Below, one piece after another: positions 10,751-19,432 of a DNA stretch of 33,511 nt; the first letter of the stretch is position 1; every line of letters begins with the position of its first letter. The notes under the pieces are model-generated. The model saw only the letters and a program-made list of their open reading frames with translations. It had not been told where the DNA came from and ran no database searches. Source of the stretch: an uncultured Burkholderiales bacterium (GTDB taxonomy: Bacteria; Pseudomonadota; Gammaproteobacteria; Burkholderiales; Burkholderiaceae_C). The DNA lies in assembly GCA_937864005.1 (NCBI GenBank), contig CALMIL010000121.1, positions 1 to 33,511 of the forward strand, read 5' to 3'. Made by a program: the position numbers and the translations under genes.

Positions 10751-13465
10751 TCACTGCGTCAGCAGATGGCGCAGCACCATCTGCAGGATGCCGCCGTGGC
10801 GGAAATATTCGACCTCGGCGTGGGCGTCGATCCGAACGATCGCATCGAACGTCGTCTGCGATCCGTCCTGGCGCGTCACGCCGACCCTGGCGAGCTGCCC
10901 GGGCTCGATGCCGCCGGCGATGCCGGTGATCGCATAGGTCTCGCTGCCGTCGAGCGCGAGCGACTGGGCCGAGTCGCCGTCCTGGAACTGCAGTGGCAGC
11001 ACGCCCATGCAGACGAGGTTGCTGCGGTGGATGCGCTCGTAGCCGCGCGCGATGATCGCCTTGATGCCGAGCAGTGCCGAGCCCTTGGCCGCCCAGTCGC
11101 GCGAACTGCCCGATCCGTATTCGGCGCCGGCGATGACGACGAGCGGCGTGCCTTCCCGTTGATAGCGCATCGAGGCGTCGTAGATGCTCATCTTCTCGCC
11201 ACTCGGCACATGCCTCGTCCACGGACCCTCGGCACCGGGCACCATCTGGTTGCGCAGCCGGATATTGCCGAAGGTGCCGCGCATCATGACTTCGTGATTG
11301 CCGCGGCGCGAGCCGAAGCTGTTGAACTCGTCCGCCGCGACGCCGTGTTCGACGAGATATCGGCCGGCCGGCGACGCGGCGCCGATCGCGCCGGCCGGCG
11401 AGATGTGGTCGGTCGTGATCGAGTCGCCGAGCACGGCCAGCGCGCGCGCGCCGAGGATATCGGCGAACGGCGCCGGCTCGGGCGCGAAATCGATGAAGAA
11501 CGGCGGCTCGCGAACATAGGTCGACTGCGCGTCCCACGCGAACAGCTCGCCGGTCGGCGCCGGCATGCTCTTCCACTTGGCGTCGCCTTCGAAGATGCGG
11601 CCGTATTCCTTGTCGAACTGCGCATTCGTGAGCGACGAGGCGACGAGCGCCTGCACCTCCGCCGCGCTCGGCCAGAGATCCTTCAGGTACACCGCCTTGC
11701 CGTTCTTGCCGGCGCCGAGCGCGTCGGTCGTCATGTCGCACAGCACGGTGCCGGCGAGCGCATAGGCGACGACGAGCGGCGGCGAGGCGAGGTAGCTCGC
11801 CTTCACCTGGGCGTGGATGCGGCCCTCGAAATTGCGGTTGCCCGAAAGCACCGACGCAACCGCCAGATCCTTGCCGGCGACGGCCTTCGCGACCTCGTCG
11901 GGCAGCGGGCCCGAATTGCCGATGCACGTCGTGCAGCCGTAGCCGACGAGGGCGAAGCCGAGCTTCTCGAGGTAGGGCGTGAGCCCGGCCCGGTCGAGGT
12001 AGTCGGTGACGACGCGCGAACCGGGCGCAAGCGACGTCTTGACCCACGGCTTGACCTGCAGCCCGGCCTCGACCGCCTTCTTCGCGAGCAGCCCGGCGGC
12101 AATCATCACCGACGGGTTCGACGTATTCGTGCAGCTCGTGATGGCGGCGATGACGACCGAGCCGTGCGTCACCGACGCCGCGGACAGCGGCTCATGCAAA
12201 TGCTCGGGCGACGCCTTCAGCACCTCGCCCGCCTTCGCGTCGTGCTCGTCATCCAGCCTCGAGATCTGCCTGGCGCTGACTTCGGCCGCCGCGCCGCCGA
12301 TGCCCGATCTGAACGACTGCGCGACGCCCGAAAGCGAGACGCGATCCTGCGGGCGCTTCGGGCCGGCGATGCTCGGCTCGACGCTGCCGAGGTCGAGGTC
12401 GAGCACCTCGCTGAAGGCGGGCTCGGCGTCGTCGTCGGTGCGGAACAGGCCCTGTTCGCGCGCATAGCGCTCGGCCAGATCGGCGGCCGCGCCGCGCCCG
12501 GTCAGGCGCAGGTATTCGAGCGTCCTCGCATCGACCGGGAACAGCGTCGCCGTCGCGCCGCCCTCGGGCGACATGTTGGCAAGCGTCGCGCGGTCGGCGA
12601 TCGCGAGGCTCGAGAGGCCCGGGCCGAAGAATTCGACGAATTTGCCGACGACGCCGTGCTTCCTGAGCATCTGCGTCATCGTCAGCACGAGGTCGGTCGC
12701 CGTCGTGCCGGGCGGCAACTGGCCGCGAGTGCGGATGCCGACGACGACGGGCTTGGGCAGGAACATCGGCTGGCCGAGCATCGCCGCCTCGGCCTCGATG
12801 CCGCCGACACCCCAGCCGAGCACACCCAGGCCGTTGATCATCGGCGTGTGCGAATCGGTGCCGACGAGGGTGTCGGGAAAGACCCAGCCGTCGCGCTCGA
12901 TGACGACCTGGCCGAGGTGCTCGAGATTCACCTGGTGGCAGATGCCCATGCCGGGCGGCACGACGCGAAAACCCTTGAACGCCTGCTGCGCCCAGTTGAG
13001 CAACGCGTAGCGTTCGCGGTTGCGCTTGTACTCCCACTCGAGATTGGCGGCGTAGGCATCAGGCGTGCCGAAGCGATCGACCTGCACCGAATGGTCGATC
13101 ACCAGATCGACCGGCACGAACGGGTTGACGCGCCGCGCATCGCCGCCGGAGCGCGCCACGGCGCTGCGCATCGCGGCGAGGTCGACGACCGCCGGCACGC
13201 CGGTGAAATCCTGCATCAGCACCCGCGCCGGCATGAACGCGAGCGACGCCTCGCCACCGTTCGGCCAGCGGGCAAGCGACTGCACATCGGCGACCGATAC
13301 GTCGCGCCCGCCGGCCCGGCGCGCGATATTCTCGAGCAGGATCTTCACCGTATGCGGCAGGCGGCCGATATCCGCGCCGGTCTTCGCGGCGAGCCTGGCC
13401 AGACTGATATAGCGCGCGCTGTCCGCTGCGGTCTTCAGGGTCGCGGTGCTGTCGAGTGCATTCAT
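10751..13465 (-). CDS. acnA: Aconitate hydratase AcnA
   Basis: TCA-cycle enzyme isomerising citrate and isocitrate via cis-aconitate with a [4Fe-4S] cluster, in the cytoplasm. The product is 904 aa, the usual AcnA/IRP1 length. Cluster cysteines are visible as Cys445 (ITSCTNTSNPSVM) and Cys511/Cys514 (GYGCTTCIGNSG). Other blocks are GVLGWGVGGIEAEAAMLGQP, LGDSITTDHISPAGAI in the swivel domain, and GAEYGSGSSRDWAAKG. The ATG at 13465 has gagga seven bases upstream; a frame to 13516 is an extension. AcnA-type aconitases are often the stress-stable form. It stands alone between the phospholipase and Rnk genes. Confidence 0.97.
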   Translation of the reverse strand: MNALDSTATLKTAADSARYISLARLAAKTGADIGRLPHTVKILLENIARRAGGRDVSVADVQSLARWPNGGEASLAFMPARVLMQDFTGVPAVVDLAAMRSAVARSGGDARRVNPFVPVDLVIDHSVQVDRFGTPDAYAANLEWEYKRNRERYALLNWAQQAFKGFRVVPPGMGICHQVNLEHLGQVVIERDGWVFPDTLVGTDSHTPMINGLGVLGWGVGGIEAEAAMLGQPMFLPKPVVVGIRTRGQLPPGTTATDLVLTMTQMLRKHGVVGKFVEFFGPGLSSLAIADRATLANMSPEGGATATLFPVDARTLEYLRLTGRGAAADLAERYAREQGLFRTDDDAEPAFSEVLDLDLGSVEPSIAGPKRPQDRVSLSGVAQSFRSGIGGAAAEVSARQISRLDDEHDAKAGEVLKASPEHLHEPLSAASVTHGSVVIAAITSCTNTSNPSVMIAAGLLAKKAVEAGLQVKPWVKTSLAPGSRVVTDYLDRAGLTPYLEKLGFALVGYGCTTCIGNSGPLPDEVAKAVAGKDLAVASVLSGNRNFEGRIHAQVKASYLASPPLVVAYALAGTVLCDMTTDALGAGKNGKAVYLKDLWPSAAEVQALVASSLTNAQFDKEYGRIFEGDAKWKSMPAPTGELFAWDAQSTYVREPPFFIDFAPEPAPFADILGARALAVLGDSITTDHISPAGAIGAASPAGRYLVEHGVAADEFNSFGSRRGNHEVMMRGTFGNIRLRNQMVPGAEGPWTRHVPSGEKMSIYDASMRYQREGTPLVVIAGAEYGSGSSRDWAAKGSALLGIKAIIARGYERIHRSNLVCMGVLPLQFQDGDSAQSLALDGSETYAITGIAGGIEPGQLARVGVTRQDGSQTTFDAIVRIDAHAEVEYFRHGGILQMVLRHLLTQ

Positions 13466-13598
13466 GGTCGTGTCCTCGAACGCTGATGGATGGTTCGAGT
13501 TTGACCGGCTTTGCAAAGGCGCGCCGCGGCCGCCCCGCTAATGTGACACTGCAGCATGCTTATCGGCCGCAGCGCATCCGCGGCGCCGCGGCCGGCGG

Positions 13599-14021
13599 CT
13601 ACATCGCGAAATCGCCGCTCGACTCGGGCTGAAAGACGATCGCGACGATCGTCGCCGCAAGTTCGCCGCCCGCCGGCGACGGCCAGCGCACGACGCTGCC
13701 GGCACGCTGGCCGAGCAGGCTCCAGCCGATCGGCGAAAGCACCGAGACGAAGCCCGCGCCGGCGTCGGCATCCGCCGGATAGCACAGCGTCAGCTCGCTT
13801 CGCGCGCCCGAGTGCACGTCCTCGAGCTGGACGCGCGAATACATCGTGACGATATCGGGCGCCATCTCGCGCGAAGGCACGACGTCGGCCATGTCGAGCA
13901 CGTCCTCGATCGGCATCGGCGCCGACGGCACGGTTCGTCCGCCCTTCTGGCGTTGAACGAGGTTGGTGAGGCGGACGTGGTCCAGTTCGGTGAGCGTGCG
14001 CTCGAGCGTCAGGGTCTTCAT
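13599..14021 (-). CDS. rnk: Rnk, regulator of nucleoside diphosphate kinase (GreA/GreB-like)
   Basis: The 140-aa protein matches Rnk. The N-terminal short coiled segment (LTELDHVRLTNLVQRQ) is followed by a C-terminal GreA/GreB FKBP-like domain with VTMYSRVQLEDVHSGARSEL (about 58-77), LCYPADADAG and VLSPIGWSLLGQRAGSVVRW (about 93-112). Rnk binds RNA polymerase near the secondary channel and influences nucleoside diphosphate kinase and alginate control in related bacteria. gaggag lies upstream of the ATG. It is separated from acnA by about 130 bases, which may contain the acnA promoter. Confidence 0.92.
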   Translation of the reverse strand: MKTLTLERTLTELDHVRLTNLVQRQKGGRTVPSAPMPIEDVLDMADVVPSREMAPDIVTMYSRVQLEDVHSGARSELTLCYPADADAGAGFVSVLSPIGWSLLGQRAGSVVRWPSPAGGELAATIVAIVFQPESSGDFAM

Positions 14022-14385
14022 GATGCAACTCCTCGGGATGAGGCGCTGCGCTGCGTCGAGCAGGCACAGGCCGATGCGCGGGCTGAAGCTTCAGGCCCGG
14101 CGATCGGAGGTTTGCGCAGTAGGGGTGGGGGTGATCGCCGGGCTCAGGACTGTGCGGCCGGCTGAGGCATCGGAATGCCCGTCCGGCTCGACACGACGAG
14201 GCGGCACGCCGGCCGGCGGACCGATGCGGTCGCCTGGCCAAGTGCGGCGCGCTGCGCGACGATCAACAAGCCCGAGATCATGTTGTGGATGTTATCGGCG
14301 CACGGGCCAGATGACAACCCGCGCCACATATCTCGCACTGGGATGTGGGCGTATTGCAGGCCTGCGCCGAAGCGCCGGCGGCAGT
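14022..14385. other. Intergenic stretch between Rnk and the small coupled gene
   Basis: No convincing gene is visible. A 64-codon minus-strand frame (14144-14338, MRDMWRGLSSGPCADNIHNM at its start) is open but has no recognisable motif and no good ribosome site; it may be real but is unsupported. The rnk promoter should lie in the left part. I see no clear terminator with a T-run. Confidence 0.4.
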
Positions 14386-14673
14386 TCAGCCGGGACTTCC
14401 GCGACGAAGCCGGACACGATCGAAAATCGGGGCGTTCGCGCTGTGCGCGCCGGCGCCGGTCCGCGACGCGGCAGGCGTCGACGCAATGTCAAGCCGGACC
14501 GGCGGCGCGTCGTCCGGGACGCCGCCCGAGACGCCGGGCCAGGCCATGCCGAGCGCGCGTAGCGCGACAAGATGCTCGCGCTCGATGCAGCCGAGCATGA
14601 AGAAGGCCGTGCGCTGCCACGCCTGCACTTGCTCGAACGCGAGATCGGCCCACGGAATGAAGCACGTCGTCAT
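14386..14673 (-). CDS. Small hypothetical protein coupled to the Crp/Fnr gene
   Basis: The 95-aa product starts MTTCFIPWADLAFEQVQAWQ and continues with an amphipathic helix up to about residue 45 (TAFFMLGCIEREHLVALRAL), then a Pro/Ser-rich tail. The N-terminal half, with aromatic residues and regular charged positions, resembles short phasin-like helical proteins, but I cannot assign it. The stop codon TGA of the upstream Crp/Fnr gene is part of a TGAGGG ribosome site just before this ATG, so translation is coupled and expression follows the regulator. The C-terminal tail could be spurious, but the start context is strong. Confidence 0.6.
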   Translation of the reverse strand: MTTCFIPWADLAFEQVQAWQRTAFFMLGCIEREHLVALRALGMAWPGVSGGVPDDAPPVRLDIASTPAASRTGAGAHSANAPIFDRVRLRRGSPG

Positions 14674-14681
14674 GGTTGCCC

Positions 14682-15395
14682 TCACGCAATCTCGCGGTCC
14701 GCCAGTGGCGGCCCGCCGGGGTTCCTGCTGTAGCACTCGCCGGCAATGCCTTCGAGGATGCGCCGGTCGAGCACTGTGATGTGGCCGCGCCGATAGCTGA
14801 TCGCACCCTGCGCGCGCAGGCGCCCGGCGGCTTCGGTGACGCCTTCACGCTTGACGCCGAGCGCGTCGGCGATCGCCTCGTGCGTCATCGCCAGCTCGTT
14901 GCCCGCCGTCCGATCCAGGCTCTGCAGCAGCAGGCGGCAGACGAGTTGCTCGACGCTGCCATGCCGGTTCAACGCCGCACTCTGGACGATCTGCTCGATG
15001 AAGGATGCGACGTAGGTCAATATCGCGTGCGTCAGCGCTGGGCTGCGCTCCATCTCCTGCGACAGCGCCTTGGCCGAAAGCCTGAAGCCCGCGCCGACGC
15101 TTTGCACGATCGCGCGCACGTTCAGGCTTGCCGCGCCCATCAGCAGCCGCACGCCGACGACCCCCTCGTTGCCGACGAGGGCGACCTCGGCGGCGCTGCC
15201 GTCGGTGAATGCATAGCCGATCTCGACGACCGAGGTCTCGGGGAAGTAGACATCGCGCGCCGGCATGCCCGGCTCGCACAGCACTGCCCCGGGCGGCATC
15301 TGCACGCGCTCGAGCTGGGTGCTCAGGCGCAGCCTGGCGTCATCGGGCAAGGCCGCGAGCAACGCGTTTTGCGGCTGCCAATGCAGGACTGGCAT
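14682..15395 (-). CDS. Crp/Fnr family transcriptional regulator
   Basis: The 237-aa protein has a cyclic-nucleotide-binding-like N-terminal domain (PPGAVLCEPGMPARDVYFPE, about 33-52; EVALVGNEGVVGVRLLMG, about 69-86), a dimer helix (AILTYVASFIEQIVQSAA), and a C-terminal winged helix (MTHEAIADALGVKREGVTEA, about 170-189). The N-terminal cysteine set needed for an FNR Fe-S cluster is missing, so this is not an oxygen-sensing FNR; the ligand is unknown. aaaggagacgag before the ATG at 15395 is a near-perfect ribosome site and rules out the longer frame to 15548. It is a candidate controller of the neighbouring stress genes, though no binding site was identified. Confidence 0.92.
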   Translation of the reverse strand: MPVLHWQPQNALLAALPDDARLRLSTQLERVQMPPGAVLCEPGMPARDVYFPETSVVEIGYAFTDGSAAEVALVGNEGVVGVRLLMGAASLNVRAIVQSVGAGFRLSAKALSQEMERSPALTHAILTYVASFIEQIVQSAALNRHGSVEQLVCRLLLQSLDRTAGNELAMTHEAIADALGVKREGVTEAAGRLRAQGAISYRRGHITVLDRRILEGIAGECYSRNPGGPPLADREIA

Positions 15396-15587
15396 CTCGT
15401 CTCCTTTCGAGTCGTGTCGCGCGGCACCCCGCCAAGTGCTGCGGCGCCGGGCAGCGATCGGCCGCGGACCGGAACCGGGAGCGTAGCCGGTCCCCATGCG
15501 CGCGTGAAGAGCGCCAGGCGAATCCCGTTGTTTCCCGCAGCGAAACAATGGCTGTGGCGCGCGCGGTTCACGGCGATTTGCGCGATG

Positions 15588-16532
15588 TCAAGCGAGCGCG
15601 GCCTCGGCCGGCACCGGCGCCTGCCGCAACGGCCGATCCCAGTACGCAGGGCGCCCGATCTGGCCCTGCAGATGGTCGATGAAACCGCGGACCTTGGCCG
15701 GAAGGTTCGGGTTGGGCAGGTGCACCGCGTGGATCGTTCGTTCCGGCAGCACGAACTTCGACAGCACCGGCCGCAGCAGCCCGGAGCGAAGCTCGTCGGC
15801 GACAAGGAAGGTCGGCAGCAGCGCGATCCCGAGGCCAGCGAGCACTGCCTGGCCGAGCACATCGTCGTCGTTGACCGAGAGCGAGCCTTCGACGGCGACC
15901 GCGATCTGGCCGCCCGCGCCCTGCAGCCGCCACTGGCCCTGGCTGCCGAAGTGCGTGTAGTGCAGGCAGTTGTGATGCGCCAGATCCTGCGGCGACTTCG
16001 GCACGCCGTGGCGCGCGAAATACCCCGGCGTCGCGCAGATCACGCGCCGCACCGCGGCCAGCCTGCGGGCGACGAGATGCAGATCGGGCTCGCGCACGAT
16101 GCGGATCGCGAGATCGAAACCTTCGCTCGTCAGATCGACGAGCCGGTCGGTCGTCGACAGATCGATCCGCATCTTCGGATGACTCGCCAGATAGCTGGCA
16201 ACAGCGGGCGCGACGTGCAGCCTGCCGAACGCGACCGGGCAGCTGATCCGCAGCACGCCGACGGGCTCGGCCCGCAGTTCGCCGACGAGGTCGGCGGCCT
16301 GCGCCGCTTCGTCGGCGATGTGGACGCAGTGCTTGTGGTAGGCGGCACCGATCTCGGTCAGGCTCATGCCGCGGGTGCTGCGGTTGAGCAGCCGCACGCC
16401 GAGCGATTGCTCGAGCCGCGCGACGCTCTTGCTGACGCGCGACTTGGACATGCCGAGCTCGCGCGCCGCCTGCGCGAAGCCGTTCGCCGCGACGACGCGG
16501 GCGAAGATCATCATGTCGTTCAGGTCGGGCAT
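15588..16532 (-). CDS. LysR family transcriptional regulator
   Basis: The 314-aa protein starts MPDLNDMMIFARVVAANGFA, the standard LysR winged helix (HTH about residues 17-36, with SKSRVSKSVARLEQSLGVRL). The effector domain begins near residue 90 (GVLRISCPVAFGRLHVAP) and includes RRVICATPGYFARHGVPKSP. The set of blocks places it in the DmlR/AaeR-like branch. It is divergent from the CBS-BON gene with a gap of about 175 bases, where it may act, but the effector is unknown. The upstream extension to 16667 has no start support; gaggg precedes the chosen ATG. Confidence 0.92.
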   Translation of the reverse strand: MPDLNDMMIFARVVAANGFAQAARELGMSKSRVSKSVARLEQSLGVRLLNRSTRGMSLTEIGAAYHKHCVHIADEAAQAADLVGELRAEPVGVLRISCPVAFGRLHVAPAVASYLASHPKMRIDLSTTDRLVDLTSEGFDLAIRIVREPDLHLVARRLAAVRRVICATPGYFARHGVPKSPQDLAHHNCLHYTHFGSQGQWRLQGAGGQIAVAVEGSLSVNDDDVLGQAVLAGLGIALLPTFLVADELRSGLLRPVLSKFVLPERTIHAVHLPNPNLPAKVRGFIDHLQGQIGRPAYWDRPLRQAPVPAEAALA

Positions 16533-16708
16533 GTCTACACCGCCCTCGCTGAAGCCGGCCCGATGCCGCGGCGCGGCTTTGTCCGCCAGCGCACAGACAG
16601 GCCAACCTCGCGGCCGCACAGTGTCCGCATGCGATCGACCGTCAATGCGCGGCGTACAGCGGCGCAAGAACGTGGGGCGGCGGTCGCGCGCGACACAGGA
16701 GCTTCGAA

Positions 16709-17422
16709 ATGCGTGCGAAAGACATCATGACGAGCGGCGTCATCAGCGCCGCCCCCGAAACCTCGGTCATCGAAGCGGCGGCGACGATGGTGCGCAAGCG
16801 CATCACGGCGCTTCCGGTGCTCGATGGCGGCGCCCTCGTGGGCATCGTCAGCGAGGCCGATCTGATGCACCGCTACGAGATCGGCACCCAGCGCGAGGTG
16901 CCGGTGCGCTCGTGGTGGCGGCGCGTGTTCGCGGCCGACAGCGCGCCGATGAACTATGTCGAAGCCCATGCGATGAAAGTCCGAGACGTCATGACGAAGC
17001 GTGTCGTCGCCGTCAGCGAAGACACATCTGCTTCGGATATTGCGGCGCTGTTCGAGGAACACAAGATCAAGCAGGCACCGGTCGTCGACGCGGGCAAGGT
17101 GGTGGGCATCGTCAGCCGTTCGGATTTCCTGCGCGCGCTCGTCGCCGGTGCGAAGCGCACGCGCAAGCCGCGCGCGCGCTGCGACGCCGCGATCCTGCGC
17201 GCGCTGCGCGCCGAGCTCGAAGCGCAGCCCTGGTGGCGTGCGGATCGCAGCAAGGTGAGCGTGCGCAACGGCATCGTCGATTTCTCTGGCGAAGTCGAGG
17301 ACGAAGAAGAGAAACTGGCGGCACGCGTCGCCGCGCAGAACATCGAAGGCGTGCGCGGCGTCGAGGATAGCCGCGCGCTGTCGATCCCGATCGGCGGCTA
17401 TCCGACCGGCGGCTACCTGTAG
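16709..17422 (+). CDS. CBS-pair and BON domain protein
   Basis: The 237-aa protein has two CBS motifs forming a Bateman module: MRAKDIMTSGVISAAPETSV to ALVGIVSEADLMHR (about 1-54), and VRDVMTKRVVAVSEDTSASD to KVVGIVSRSDFLRAL (about 91-148). A BON domain follows at the C-terminus (SKVSVRNGIVDFSGEV, about 187-202). CBS pairs bind adenosine nucleotides and BON domains contact membranes or other partners. This combination is frequent in betaproteobacterial stress gene clusters. aggag lies eight bases before the ATG. The next gene, a PRC-barrel protein, follows after about 57 bases. Confidence 0.92.
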   Translation: MRAKDIMTSGVISAAPETSVIEAAATMVRKRITALPVLDGGALVGIVSEADLMHRYEIGTQREVPVRSWWRRVFAADSAPMNYVEAHAMKVRDVMTKRVVAVSEDTSASDIAALFEEHKIKQAPVVDAGKVVGIVSRSDFLRALVAGAKRTRKPRARCDAAILRALRAELEAQPWWRADRSKVSVRNGIVDFSGEVEDEEEKLAARVAAQNIEGVRGVEDSRALSIPIGGYPTGGYL

Positions 17423-17479
17423 AGCTGCACGCAGCGCGATCGAAGCCTGATCTTCCAACCCGTCGAAGGAGCCCCAATC

Positions 17480-18289
17480 ATGTTGCACGACATCAATGAA
17501 CTGCGCGGCTTTTCGGTGGAGGCGACCGACGGCCCGATAGGCCATGTGCGCGACTTCTATTTCGACGACCGCGAATGGGCGATCCGCTTCCTCGTCGTCG
17601 ACACCGACCCCTGGCTGAAGGGCCGGCGCGTCCTCGTCTCGCCGCTTTCGATCGGCAACCCCGACTGGAGCGCGCGGCGGCTGCCGATCTCGCTGTCTCG
17701 AGCGCTGGTGCGAGACAGCCCGGACGTCGACACGAGCAAGCCGGTGTCGCGCCAGCACGAGATCGAGCAGTACACCTATTACGGCTTCCCGTTCTACTGG
17801 GGCGGGCCCGGCGTGTGGCGCGACAGCCGGCCCGAAGGCGCCCTGCACGGCATCGGCGGCGCGGCGGGCGAAAGCGCGTTCGTGCAGGCGCAGCGCGAGA
17901 TGCACCGCGAGCGCGGCGACGACCCGCACCTGCGCGCCTGCGACGCCGTGATGAACTATCGCGTGCACGCGGCCGACGGCGACATCGGCCACGTCGACGG
18001 CCTGATCGTCGACGACCAGAGCTGGGTGATCCGCTACCTCGTCATCAACACCAGCGATTGGTGGCTCGGGCACGACGTGCTCGTCGCGCCGCAGTGGATC
18101 GACGACATCAGTTGGCTCGAGGGGACGGTCTCGATCGCGCTCGCCCGCCGCGCCGTGAAGGACGCGCCGCCCTACGATCGCGCCGCGCCGCCCGACCGCG
18201 AGCACGAGCGGCGGCTGTACCGCCATCACGAACGCCGCGGCTACTGGCGCAGCAGCGAGCGATCAGCGGCCGATTCGATGCCGGCTTGA
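17480..18289 (+). CDS. Protein with two PRC-barrel domains
   Basis: The 269-aa protein carries a duplicated PRC-barrel. The first copy (about 1-90) has LRGFSVEATDGPIGHVRDFY, DDREWAIRFLVVDTDPWLKG and VLVSPLSIG. The second (about 155-235) has MNYRVHAADGDIGHVDGLIV, DDQSWVIRYLVINTSDWWLG and VLVAPQWI. A linker with aromatic and Gly residues joins them, and the tail is Arg/His-rich. PRC-barrels occur in RimM and photosynthetic reaction-centre H subunits; standalone duplicates are typical of stress neighbourhoods, with unknown target. aaggag precedes the ATG. Probably co-transcribed with the CBS-BON gene. Confidence 0.92.
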   Translation: MLHDINELRGFSVEATDGPIGHVRDFYFDDREWAIRFLVVDTDPWLKGRRVLVSPLSIGNPDWSARRLPISLSRALVRDSPDVDTSKPVSRQHEIEQYTYYGFPFYWGGPGVWRDSRPEGALHGIGGAAGESAFVQAQREMHRERGDDPHLRACDAVMNYRVHAADGDIGHVDGLIVDDQSWVIRYLVINTSDWWLGHDVLVAPQWIDDISWLEGTVSIALARRAVKDAPPYDRAAPPDREHERRLYRHHERRGYWRSSERSAADSMPA

Positions 18290-18300
18290 GCGAACCGAGA

Positions 18301-18318
18301 CACCAAGGGCACCAAGGG
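18301..18318. repeat. Short tandem repeat after the PRC-barrel gene
   Basis: caccaaggg is repeated exactly twice in tandem (18301-18309 and 18310-18318), just after the PRC-barrel stop. Function unknown; it marks the change from the stress cluster into the less GC-rich accessory patch. Confidence 0.6.
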
Positions 18319-18421
18319 CGCCCGCCGCCCGGTCTTGCGCGCCCCATCGCCATGTGAGTCGCGCGCGCCGCAAGCTTGCATGGCCGGCAACGCGTTCGTC
18401 CATTGAGTCTCGGTCTCAATA

Positions 18422-18700
18422 TTGACCCCATTGGCCGTGGCAGCCACGGCCAGGATCCTCGAGCAAATGCGGCGCGAACCGGCCAATGTCCGCTTCGCCG
18501 ATCTGGAGAAGGTGTGCCGGGAGTTCTTCGGCAAGCCACGCAGTCCGCAACGAGTCACGCGATTTTCAAGACGCCCTGGGCGGGCGATCCGCGAATCGAC
18601 ATTCAGAACGACAAAGGCAAGGCCAGGCCCTATCAAGTGCGACAGGTGCTGCTGGCCTTCGCCCTCTGGAGGCCGGCCTGCAGCGTCTCTCGGCGGCATG
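18422..18700 (+). pseudogene. Decayed HicA-like toxin gene with two frameshifts
   Basis: Three consecutive reading frames together spell a HicA-type (dsRBD-fold) toxin. The first (TTG at 18422) contributes ILEQMRREPANVRFADLEKV and CREFFGKPR up to about 18540. The second, from 18541, contributes QSATSHAIFKTPWAGDPRID and IQNDKGKARPYQVRQVLLAF. The third, from about 18666, resumes with LEAGLQ. The first break is a loss of one base after 18540 and the second lies near 18664. The catalytic-type His of the SHAIFKTPW block is retained, but no intact product can be made. No HicB antitoxin is recognisable downstream, so the module has decayed. The start is uncertain. Confidence 0.7.
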
Positions 18701-19141
18701 GTGCAGCGCGATGTCTGGCCCGCTGTCGAAGTTCTATGCAGGCCCCGCTGGTTCTCGTGTAGATCGTACTCCCTCGTCAAACTCGGGTGCCGACTACCCT
18801 CCCCGCCGCTTAGGCAGGAAGCATTCGAGCACACTCGACAGTCGCCTCAGTAGCCGAAGGCGACGGTCGTGGCGGCCGGCCCGAGCGCCCGCTACCGGTC
18901 GTCTGCGCTCAGCGACGAACGGCTGGTTCGGGAAGGAGCAACTTCAAGGGCTGCCTTTCGGCGTTCAACTCGGATAGGCGCCTGTCGTGTCCCGACCCGC
19001 TGTCGACTCTGACTCGGTCGTTTTGCTTGCTCACAACCTGTCGTTGGCAGCGGAGGCCTTCGGCTGTGCGGCCCAACTTGGCATAATCTGCCAACGCCAG
19101 CCAAGCGGGCTTGTTGCTCGCAGTCTTTGGAGTCCCGCAGC
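18701..19141. other. Gene-poor remnant region before the ParD/ParE pair
   Basis: No intact gene is supported. The position is where a HicB antitoxin would be expected after the decayed HicA-like gene, but I could not read HicB in any frame. Short frames on both strands lack motifs. The ParD/ParE promoter is expected in the last 100 bases (around cataatctg at 19082-19090, a possible -10). Confidence 0.4.
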
Positions 19142-19432
19142 ATGCCTACCCGCAACGTCGTTCTGAGCGAACATCAACAGCAGCTGGTTGAAGACCTGGT
19201 GCACTCCGGTCGCTACCAGAACGCGAGCGAAGTACTGCGAGATGGGCTGCGCCTCGTCGAGGAGCGGGAGCGCCACGAGGATGCCAAGCTCAAGGCCCTG
19301 AAGCAGGCAGCCCGCCAGGGCTGGGCGGATGTGTCCGCAGGGCGGTATGCGGATGTTGCCGATGATCGGCTCGACGACTTCGTCGGGCAGCTGGGTCGCC
19401 GTGCTGCGCAGGCTGCCAAGACGGCGAGTTGA
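19142..19432 (+). CDS. parD: ParD/CC2985-type antitoxin
   Basis: The 96-aa protein is a ribbon-helix-helix antitoxin. The N-terminal DNA-binding part reads MPTRNVVLSEHQQQLVEDLV and HSGRYQNASEVLRDGLRLVE (to about residue 41), the typical ParD beta strand plus two helices. A charged helix EERERHEDAKLKALKQAARQ follows, and a C-terminal toxin-binding region ends in an Ala/Lys tail. It should repress its own promoter and neutralise the ParE-like toxin encoded next. The stop TGA overlaps the toxin ATG as TGATG, giving tight translational coupling. A TTG five codons upstream is a weaker start. Confidence 0.93.
   Translation: MPTRNVVLSEHQQQLVEDLVHSGRYQNASEVLRDGLRLVEERERHEDAKLKALKQAARQGWADVSAGRYADVADDRLDDFVGQLGRRAAQAAKTAS

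Noticed and set aside
10766..13486. 906-codon open frame on the plus strand
   Set aside because: Shadow of acnA, whose minus-strand frame has the three cluster cysteines and full-length homology.
14220..14300. FNR-type box (TTGAT-N4-ATCAA) near the rnk and small-gene region
   Set aside because: Only isolated half-site-like atcaa text occurs, with no properly spaced partner.
19020..19141. Integron attC site next to the toxin-antitoxin pair
   Set aside because: gcccaac resembles one half of the core site, but no matching GTTRRRY partner with suitable symmetry was found.
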